From positions 1 to 12,768 of the forward strand of contig JALNVY010000048.1 in assembly GCA_023231165.1 (NCBI GenBank): DNA of 12,768 bases. The letters run 5' to 3'. The position numbers and the translations under genes are program-made. Of the stretch, positions 8,075 through 12,768 are shown piece after piece. Source of the DNA: Syntrophales bacterium (GTDB taxonomy: Bacteria > Desulfobacterota > Syntrophia > Syntrophales > UBA8958). Below the pieces are notes generated by a model. It did not search any database. It was not told the DNA's origin and saw nothing but the letters and a program-made list of their open reading frames with translations. Each line of letters opens with the position of its first letter. Position 1 is the first letter of the stretch.

Positions 8075-8122
8075 GCAACAGGCAACAGACAATAGGGAAT
8101 AAGTAACGTGCAGCAAGCAGGA
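8074..8122 (+). repeat. Degenerate heptamer tandem repeat
   Basis: Seven consecutive 7-mers decay from GGCAACA, GGCAACA, GACAATA, GGGAATA to AGTAACG, TGCAGCA, AGCAGGA. The first unit begins with the last base of the ligase stop codon. Heptamer arrays of this kind are interspersed in many bacterial genomes and produce spurious CCLL-rich translations on the opposite strand. Confidence 0.6.
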
Positions 8123-8135
8123 ACAGTCTGCAATG

Positions 8136-8177
8136 TCCCCTCCTCTTCAAGGGGAGGGTCAGGGTGGGGATGGGGTT
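8136..8177 (+). repeat. G-rich interspersed palindromic repeat
   Basis: CCTCCTCTT and AAGGGGAGG form a 9-bp stem around one base (8139-8157), followed by GGTCAGGGTGGGGATGGGG. I recognise the general pattern (C-rich palindrome then GGGT-GGGGATGGGG) as a dispersed intergenic repeat in many bacteria, from memory and without a search. Bases 8151-8175 hold five G-runs with loops of 1-3 nt, which meets the usual G-quadruplex pattern on the + strand. Confidence 0.55.
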
Positions 8178-8223
8178 GTTCTCACTTGTTTAATTATTCG
8201 GAACTGAAACTAATTTACAACTC

Positions 8224-8253
8224 GGGGGCAGATCTTGTTCAAGGTCTGCCCCC
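8224..8253. terminator. 13-bp hairpin between convergent ligase genes
   Basis: GGGGGCAGATCTT (8224-8236) pairs with AAGGTCTGCCCCC (8241-8253), one wobble pair, loop GTTC. It lies 150 nt after the + strand ligase and 12 nt after the minus-strand gene's stop. Neither side has a T-tract, so it is at best a non-canonical bidirectional terminator. Confidence 0.4.
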
Positions 8254-8265
8254 TTCCATATCAAA

Positions 8266-9720
8266 TCAGATGGACGTAACAAATTCTATTTCCCGGGGGA
8301 GTTTATAGGAAGACAGATAGGCCCGGCAGTGTCTCAGGATTTCCTTGTCGTCCACTTCCACGCCAGGCTTCTTTACGATCAGGGCCTTGACGATTTCCCC
8401 CCGCATCAGATCCTCTTTGCTCTCCACCCGGGCGGTTTGCACCGCCGGGTGCATCGCCAGGACAATTTCCACTTCGAGGGGATAGACATTGAAGCCGCTG
8501 GTGATAATCATCCGCTTCTTCCGGCCGGTGAGAAAAATATAGCCGTCCCCATCGATCCTCGCCAGATCCCCCGTATGGAGCCAGCCGCCGCGAATTACCT
8601 CGGCGGTGGCCTTTTCATCCTTGTAGTAGCCAGGCATGACGTTCTTCCCCCGGACGATCAGTTCGCCGATCTCTCCTAAGGGTAGCCCGGCGCCGTTGTC
8701 ATCGACAATCATTACCTCTAGCCCCGGAATGGGTATCCCGATGGATCCCGGTTTTTGTTCCAAGGTAAGCCTCGTTATCACGCAGATAGGCGACGCTTCC
8801 GTCAGACCGTAACCCTCGACCAGCGGTGTCCCGAATTTTTCCCGAAAGAGCTGGATAAATTCCATCGGGATGGCAGAACCGCCGGTGACACAGAAGCGCA
8901 GGGAGCTGAGATCGTATTTTTCCCCTCCCTGGTGAAACAGCATCCCTAAAAACAACCGGGGCACAGCGCCGATATAAGAGACCTTTTCCCTTTCAATGGC
9001 GCCAAAGATGCTCTCCAGGGTAAAGCGTTCCATCAGGACGACACTACCGCCGATATAGAATACGGCCAGCATATTTGCCGCAGCCCCGAAGGAATGAAAG
9101 AAAGGTATCACCGCCAGCCCTCGCTCTGCGGGAGTGCCTTGAAAATCTGTTTCCGTGAACAATACTGCCTGCGTCATCAGGTTGCCATGGGTCAGGACGG
9201 CCCCCAGGGCCCGGCCCGTCAGGCCGGAGGTATAGATCATGACTGCCGGGTCGCCTTCGGCAATATCCGGCATCTCCCAGGCGGAAGGATTGTCCTTGAT
9301 GGCCTGGGTGTATGGGCATTCCGTATCCATGCCGTTCGTGGTCAGGAGATGTTTACAGAGGGGGAGATCGTTCTTGATTTCTTCGTAGCGTTTCGCTAGG
9401 ACGCCCTGGGTGATAAAGAGCTTCGCGTCGCTGTTTCCAATAAGATGCCTTAGTTCGTAGGGGGTAGAAAGAACGTTCAGGGTCACGGCGACGGCGCCGA
9501 TTTTCTGGGTGGCAAAATAGGAGATGATGAATTCCGGGCAATTGGGGAGCATGATGGCGATCTTGTCCCCCTTCTCGATCCCCAGGCTGCGAAAATAATG
9601 GGCCAGGGCATTGGCAGCCCTGTTGAATTCTACATAAGTCATGCGGCATTTTTCATGAATGAAGGCAATATTGTCCGGGAATCTTTTCGTTGATTCCTCC
9701 AGCATCTGTCCCAGGTTCAT
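8266..9720 (-). CDS. Acyl-CoA ligase homologue with altered P-loop and missing C-terminal lysine motif
   Basis: A class I adenylate-forming protein of 484 residues from the ATG at 9720. Its body is well preserved: MNLGQMLEESTKRFPDN start, GYGLTEASP, GWLHTGDLARIDGDGY (Trp380, Asp386) and GRKKRMIITSGFNVYP. Two key parts are not. The P-loop reads YTSGLTGRALG (163-173) where the family has TSGTTGKPKG, so the usual Lys is Leu172. The protein stops at KLPREIEFVTSI, just before the PKTxxGK block carrying the adenylation lysine, about 15-20 residues short. No such block is seen in any frame beyond the TGA. It may be a 3'-truncated decaying gene, or a homologue that no longer adenylates. The open frame over its whole length argues against long decay. 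An in-frame TTG at 9756 would add 12 residues, but the ATG start matches relatives and has a G-run 10 nt upstream. It converges with the intact + strand ligase. Confidence 0.8.
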   Translation of the reverse strand: MNLGQMLEESTKRFPDNIAFIHEKCRMTYVEFNRAANALAHYFRSLGIEKGDKIAIMLPNCPEFIISYFATQKIGAVAVTLNVLSTPYELRHLIGNSDAKLFITQGVLAKRYEEIKNDLPLCKHLLTTNGMDTECPYTQAIKDNPSAWEMPDIAEGDPAVMIYTSGLTGRALGAVLTHGNLMTQAVLFTETDFQGTPAERGLAVIPFFHSFGAAANMLAVFYIGGSVVLMERFTLESIFGAIEREKVSYIGAVPRLFLGMLFHQGGEKYDLSSLRFCVTGGSAIPMEFIQLFREKFGTPLVEGYGLTEASPICVITRLTLEQKPGSIGIPIPGLEVMIVDDNGAGLPLGEIGELIVRGKNVMPGYYKDEKATAEVIRGGWLHTGDLARIDGDGYIFLTGRKKRMIITSGFNVYPLEVEIVLAMHPAVQTARVESKEDLMRGEIVKALIVKKPGVEVDDKEILRHCRAYLSSYKLPREIEFVTSI

Positions 9721-9895
9721 ATAGTTGGTACCCCCTGATTTTAATATAAGAGCCAAGTTTATTTAATCTTCCTTAGCACATGCCTTTTCCCTTTTCAATC
9801 CCGGGAATGGTCTTTTTTCTTGATCATAAAAGCGATTTCATATAGGGATAAGTTGCCTGTGGGCATTGAACAAAAATCTCGAGGAGGTTTTACTG
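9721..9895. other. Divergent intergenic region
   Basis: This 175-nt gap separates the minus-strand ligase homologue from the + strand DUF2147 gene and should hold promoters for both. For the + strand, TTGATC (9820-9825) and TATAGG (9841-9846) are possible boxes, but the 15-nt spacer is short. Nothing convincing was found for the minus strand, and no repeat or RNA gene is evident. Confidence 0.3.
9881..9887 (+). promoter_or_regulatory. Ribosome binding site fixing the DUF2147 start
   Basis: GAGGAGG lies 8 nt before the ATG at 9896 and inside the longer open frame that begins with an ATG at 9866. It therefore selects 9896, which also begins directly with a signal peptide. Confidence 0.8.
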
Positions 9896-10339
9896 ATGAA
9901 AAGAACATTGTTGCTGGTAACCCTGATTTTTCTCTGTTCCGTCTCTTTAGCCCTTGCCGGGGGCTCGCCCGTCGGAAAGTGGAAGACCATTGACGACAAA
10001 ACGAAAAAAGAGAAGTCCATCGTTGAGATTTACGAAGCAAACGGTAAGATCTATGGAAAGATCGTTCAGCTGCTTCAGGAGAGAGACGGCGGGGCGAGCA
10101 AGCTCTGCACAAAATGTACCGGCGCCGACCAGAACAAACCCATGATTGGCCTGGTAATCGTTAAGGGGCTGGCGGCAGATGGGGATGAATACACCGGCGG
10201 TACCATTATGGATCCCAATGACGGCAAGGTTTACAAATGCAAGATGGAAGTTATTGAGGGTGGTAGCCAGATGAAGGTCAGAGGTTTTATCGGTTTCTCC
10301 CTCATCGGTCGCACCCAGATGTGGTACAAGGTAAAATAA
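9896..10339 (+). CDS. Secreted DUF2147 family protein
   Basis: A 147-residue exported protein of unknown biochemical function. MKR followed by a hydrophobic stretch and ALA|GG gives a Sec signal peptide with likely cleavage after Ala21; Cys14 lies within the hydrophobic core and is not in a lipobox. The mature part matches the DUF2147 pattern: VGKWKTIDDKTKKEKSIVEI, NGKIYGKIV, a CTKC pair (Cys71, Cys74), NKPMIGLVIVKGL, YTGGTIMDPNDGKVYKCKM (Cys115) and the closing RGFIGFSLIGRTQMWYKV. Such proteins are small beta-rich periplasmic or outer-membrane-associated proteins. The Cys71/Cys74 pair could form a disulfide or bind metal, which is speculation. The folD start follows its stop by only 4 nt. 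Confidence 0.88.
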   Translation: MKRTLLLVTLIFLCSVSLALAGGSPVGKWKTIDDKTKKEKSIVEIYEANGKIYGKIVQLLQERDGGASKLCTKCTGADQNKPMIGLVIVKGLAADGDEYTGGTIMDPNDGKVYKCKMEVIEGGSQMKVRGFIGFSLIGRTQMWYKVK

Positions 10340-10343
10340 TCTT

Positions 10344-11195
10344 TTGGCTGAAATTATCAACGGCAATGAAATATCCCGGGTGATCCGGGAGGAGATTCGC
10401 AAGCAAGCCGTGATATTGCGGGAGAAGACGGGCGTGACGCCCGGTCTGGCCGTGGTGTTGGTCGGCGCGGATCCGGCCTCCCAGATCTACGTCCGGCGCA
10501 AAGGCAAGTGCTGTGAAGAGGTCGGGTTCCTGTCCCGGGAGTTCAGATTGCCTGAAAATGCGGAAGAGAAAGAGCTTTTGGAGATCATTAGGCAATTGAA
10601 TGAAGATCCGGCCATTCACGGCATCCTCGTTCAATTGCCTTTGCCCCGCCATATCCGCTCCCAGGCGGTCATTGAGGCGATTGCCCCGCAAAAGGATGTG
10701 GACGGCTTCCATCCCGTGAATGTGGGCCGTCTTGTGGCCGGTAATCCCGGCCATGTCGCTTGCACGCCCCAAGGCATCATCGAACTCCTTGACCGGACCG
10801 GCATCGCCATTGAAGGGAAAGAAGCTGTGATCGTTGGTCGGAGCAATATCGTCGGGAAACCCCTGGCCCTGCTCCTCCTGGCCCGCCATGCCACCATCAC
10901 CGTCTGCCATACCCGGACGCGCAATCTTCCGGAGATAACCCGGCGAGCTGATATCCTTGTGGCTGCCGCTGGAAATCCTGAGATGATTCGGGGAGAGATG
11001 GTCAAGGAGGGTGCTGTCGTGATCGATGTCGGTATGAATCGCTTACCTGACGGTCGTCTGGTCGGGGACGTCGCCTTCGCGGAAGTCGCCTCCCAGGCCT
11101 CTCATATCACCCCTGTCCCGGGAGGGGTCGGCCCGATGACCATCGCCATGCTGTTGCAGAACACCTTGAACGGGGCGCGTCTGAAAGGACGATAG
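10344..11195 (+). CDS. folD: Bifunctional methylene-THF dehydrogenase / methenyl-THF cyclohydrolase
   Basis: Interconverts methylene-, methenyl- and 10-formyl-tetrahydrofolate in cytosolic one-carbon metabolism, using NAD(P). The 283 residues are full length. Signature residues are present: VGADPAS then Tyr49 and Lys53 in IYVRRKGKCCEEVGF (equivalent to the catalytic Tyr/Lys of E. coli FolD), GILVQLPLP, KDVDGFHPVN, GRSNIVGKPLA (165-175) in the nucleotide-binding domain, and TPVPGGVGPMT (about 256-266). The start is TTG at 10344, giving the standard MAEIINGNEIS. There is no good ribosome binding site (only AAGG 12 nt upstream), so translation is probably coupled to the DUF2147 gene ending 4 nt earlier. 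In an acetogenic or syntrophic anaerobe FolD can serve the methyl branch of Wood-Ljungdahl as well as biosynthesis, but no such neighbours are visible. Confidence 0.95.
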   Translation: MAEIINGNEISRVIREEIRKQAVILREKTGVTPGLAVVLVGADPASQIYVRRKGKCCEEVGFLSREFRLPENAEEKELLEIIRQLNEDPAIHGILVQLPLPRHIRSQAVIEAIAPQKDVDGFHPVNVGRLVAGNPGHVACTPQGIIELLDRTGIAIEGKEAVIVGRSNIVGKPLALLLLARHATITVCHTRTRNLPEITRRADILVAAAGNPEMIRGEMVKEGAVVIDVGMNRLPDGRLVGDVAFAEVASQASHITPVPGGVGPMTIAMLLQNTLNGARLKGR

Positions 11196-11213
11196 AGGTA
11201 ATTGCAAAACGCC

Positions 11214-11309
11214 CCATTCTGTCATTCCCGCAATGATTCTGAGCGGGAATCTGGTTATAACTCTTGAGAAACCATATCTCCGATAGAGGCATTCGGGGAT
11301 GACGAATGG
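11214..11309. repeat. 96-bp element with inverted-repeat ends (MITE-like)
   Basis: The left end CCATTCTGTCATTCCCG (11214-11230) and the right end CGGGGATGACGAATGG (11294-11309) are inverted copies apart from one extra base and one mismatch. Inside, ATTCCCGC (11224-11231) and GCGGGAAT (11243-11250) form an exact 8-bp stem. The TGTCATTCCCG...CGGGAAT pattern resembles interspersed intergenic repeats common in proteobacterial genomes (recognised from memory). It fills most of the gap between the convergent folD and glycosyltransferase genes, where its folding could also end transcription. No target-site duplication is obvious and it carries no gene. Confidence 0.6.
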
Positions 11310-11331
11310 TTTTACGACTACCTCGGTTGCC

Positions 11332-12486
11332 CTAAATTAATCCAATAAAGGCGAATATTTTTTCGAAGCGCATCTCCCAGGAATGGTCCCGGTGGGCTCG
11401 CTCGAAACCTCGCTGCCTGATCCTTTCCGCCTCTTCGGGGTTGCCCAGAAGATACCGGATCTTTTTGACAAGGTCTTCAAAATCCGTATAGGACACGATT
11501 TCTTTCCCGATTTCATAAACCCGCTCCAGCTCCGGATGATGCTCGGTAAGATAGAGCCCGCCGCTCATGGGAATCTCGAAGTCTCGCCCTTTGAGGCAGT
11601 AAGCATCCGAGAAACCGATGACGCCGCCAAAGCCGAGGTTGATCCGGCTTTTTGAATAGAGACGCACCATGTCTTCCGTGGATAGCGGGCCGTTAGGCCA
11701 GCCGGCGCCGTAAGCTTCGACGTAGATGCCTGCTTCCTGAAGACGGGCGATGATCTCCGGGCGATTGCCGTAACATTGCCCCACAAAAGACACGGGGATG
11801 GTTTTTTCAAGGTCATGAGGGCGATGAAGTTCCGGGTTGGCCCCTTCGGGGAGATAAATAGGAACGGCGCCTTCGATGTAGTATTTCTTCAGGGCGTCTT
11901 CCGTGCTGGTCCAGGAAAGGCTAAACCAGCGGCAGATATCACGGTTGCCCATAGATATGCCGTTGCGGATCTTGCCGACAAAATGTTCCTTGTCGTTCAG
12001 GGCGATATTTATCATGGGAATACCCAGGCAGGATAACTGACGGACTGTTTCGGGGCTGATCAATTCGCCGGACAGATAAGAGAAAATGACGTCGGCTTTC
12101 ACCTCTCCCGTATTTCTTGCTGCCCAGTCCAGCAAATCCCGATTCATGTCTTCTTTTACCGACCGATGCCATTCCTGCTCCTGCTGATGGTTGAATCGGT
12201 CGCCCCAGTCATAATGCCGGACGGGGCCGAATTTTTCCAGTGATGGCCGCAGGGACTCATTTTCCCAGTTATAGTTGTGATAGACGGCGAGGATCTGTAG
12301 AGAACCCTTTTTTTTGGGCTTCAGAAGAGGAAATTTGTCCCTGATATGACGATGGACGGCCTCTTCGTCAGGCAAGACGAGCCGGCGAGCCTCAAACTGT
12401 TGCTTGTAAAATTCCTGCTCCCGTTGCAGGCGCCGGTCATTGCGCCAGGTACGGAATTGACGCCGGTATTTTTTAAGAGGATCCAT
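11332..12486 (-). CDS. CgeB-like glycosyltransferase (GT-B, group 1 type)
   Basis: A 384-residue protein with no signal peptide or membrane helix. The N-terminus is very basic and charged (MDPLKKYRRQFRTWRNDRR), perhaps coiled coil. A first Rossmann-like part has ILAVYHNYNW (about residue 64 on). The C-terminal half shows the pattern of the glycosyl-transferases-group-1 / CgeB family: SFVGQCYGNRPEIIARLQ, YGAGWPNGPLS, LKGRDFEIPMSGGLYLTEH (about 297-315), then ERIRQRGFERAHRDHSWEMR. The G-R-x-F-E-x-P-x-x-G-G segment is where GT-B enzymes bind the sugar nucleotide. Donor and acceptor are unknown; cell-surface polysaccharide or protein glycosylation is likely from its GT-type neighbour 21 nt upstream. 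The ATG lacks a clear ribosome binding site, so coupling to the preceding gene is possible. Confidence 0.82.
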   Translation of the reverse strand: MDPLKKYRRQFRTWRNDRRLQREQEFYKQQFEARRLVLPDEEAVHRHIRDKFPLLKPKKKGSLQILAVYHNYNWENESLRPSLEKFGPVRHYDWGDRFNHQQEQEWHRSVKEDMNRDLLDWAARNTGEVKADVIFSYLSGELISPETVRQLSCLGIPMINIALNDKEHFVGKIRNGISMGNRDICRWFSLSWTSTEDALKKYYIEGAVPIYLPEGANPELHRPHDLEKTIPVSFVGQCYGNRPEIIARLQEAGIYVEAYGAGWPNGPLSTEDMVRLYSKSRINLGFGGVIGFSDAYCLKGRDFEIPMSGGLYLTEHHPELERVYEIGKEIVSYTDFEDLVKKIRYLLGNPEEAERIRQRGFERAHRDHSWEMRFEKIFAFIGLI

Positions 12487-12507
12487 ATTTGCTAATATTG
12501 CCGACGC

Positions 12508-12768
12508 TTAATGACTATATTGCGTATAGAGTCTCGCCCCGTTCGATTTATCCACCCGGTCGTTCATCATGTTAAAGACATGGCCGGCATCAATCACGGG
12601 GATGGAAAAGGCTGTTGCCGTATCCACGCATACGGGCAGGGCGCCGATTCCAGCCCCCACCAGGCATAGATCAGTGTTCGCCGGTATGCTCGCAAGAAGA
12701 CGATCTTTCATCGAGGACCAACGGGTGGCCACATATTCAGCGGGTATCTCGGCAAAGACAATTTCAGG
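12508..12768 (-). CDS. Probable GT-D-fold glycosyltransferase, C-terminal part only
   Basis: The frame is open through the window edge, so these 86 residues are the C-terminal end of a longer protein; the GTG at 12732 is unlikely to be its start. The segment TDLCLVGAGIGALPVCVD followed by FSIPVIDAGHVFNMM resembles the closing region of GT-D-fold (DUF1792) glycosyltransferases, which end with a glycine-rich strand-loop and an aliphatic-(I/A)D-x-G-x-V-(F/L) block. The stop lies 21 nt before the CgeB-like gene on the same strand, so the two are probably co-transcribed. The family call rests on a short stretch. Confidence 0.6.
   Translation of the reverse strand, partial: PEIVFAEIPAEYVATRWSSMKDRLLASIPANTDLCLVGAGIGALPVCVDTATAFSIPVIDAGHVFNMMNDRVDKSNGARLYTQYSH

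Noticed and set aside
8200..8265. Frameshift or stop read-through restoring the missing ligase C-terminus
   Set aside because: No PKTxxGK-like sequence was seen in any of the three minus-strand frames beyond the stop, so a simple one-base error would not restore the motif.
8108..8308. 66-codon + strand frame after the acyl-CoA ligase
   Set aside because: It is a translation of the G-rich repeat and hairpin with no ribosome binding site and no protein-like composition.
9721..9756. TTG start at 9756 for the minus-strand ligase homologue
   Set aside because: The extra 12 residues do not resemble family N-termini, while the ATG at 9720 begins the typical MNLGQMLEES; kept as an alternative only.
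9866..9895. Upstream ATG extending the DUF2147 protein by 10 residues
   Set aside because: The extension contains the ribosome binding site GAGGAGG and would put extra residues before the signal peptide.
1..12768. CRISPR array, tRNA, rRNA, transposase or phage genes
   Set aside because: No regular repeat-spacer pattern, cloverleaf-like sequence, rRNA-like stretch or mobile-element protein was recognised by eye; small RNAs cannot be excluded.

Overview
The window looks like a chromosome segment of an anaerobic, fatty-acid- or aromatic-acid-degrading Desulfobacterota (former Deltaproteobacteria), most like the Syntrophales (Syntrophus/Smithella type). This is inferred from gene content and protein resemblance only: an AMP-forming acetyl-CoA synthetase, EtfBA, a membrane-bound haem/iron-sulfur EtfAB:quinone oxidoreductase (EMO type) and acyl-CoA ligases in a row. 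From memory, unverified, Syntrophus aciditrophicus has a similar acs1-etfBA-FeS oxidoreductase order.

Left two thirds, + strand (2-8074): acs (5' end just outside the window), a 19-bp hairpin, etfB-etfA, an intrinsic terminator, the five-helix membrane EMO-like oxidoreductase, a second intrinsic terminator, and a FadD-like acyl-CoA ligase. Together these would activate an acid (ligase), take electrons from acyl-CoA dehydrogenases (EtfAB), pass them to membrane quinone (EMO) and interconvert acetyl-CoA and acetate (Acs). In a syntroph Acs may run towards acetate and ATP. The units are separated by hairpins, so they look separately transcribed rather than one operon.

Middle (8075-9895): a convergent junction dense in repeat-like sequence (degenerate heptamer array, G-rich palindromic repeat with a G-quadruplex motif, 13-bp hairpin). 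It is followed by a minus-strand acyl-CoA-ligase homologue that ends before the C-terminal catalytic lysine motif and has an altered P-loop. It may be a decaying gene or a pseudoenzyme.

Right (9896-12768): a secreted DUF2147 protein and folD lie 4 nt apart on the + strand. A 96-bp element with inverted-repeat ends lies in the next convergent gap. Two minus-strand glycosyltransferase-type genes follow (CgeB-like GT, then the C-terminal part of a probable GT-D-fold protein cut by the window edge), probably the margin of a surface-polysaccharide locus.

I saw no CRISPR array, rRNA, tRNA or transposase. No intergenic stretch exceeds 300 bases. I did not find a convincing wholly new system; the best leads are the degenerate ligase, the repeat-packed convergent junction and the inverted-repeat element.
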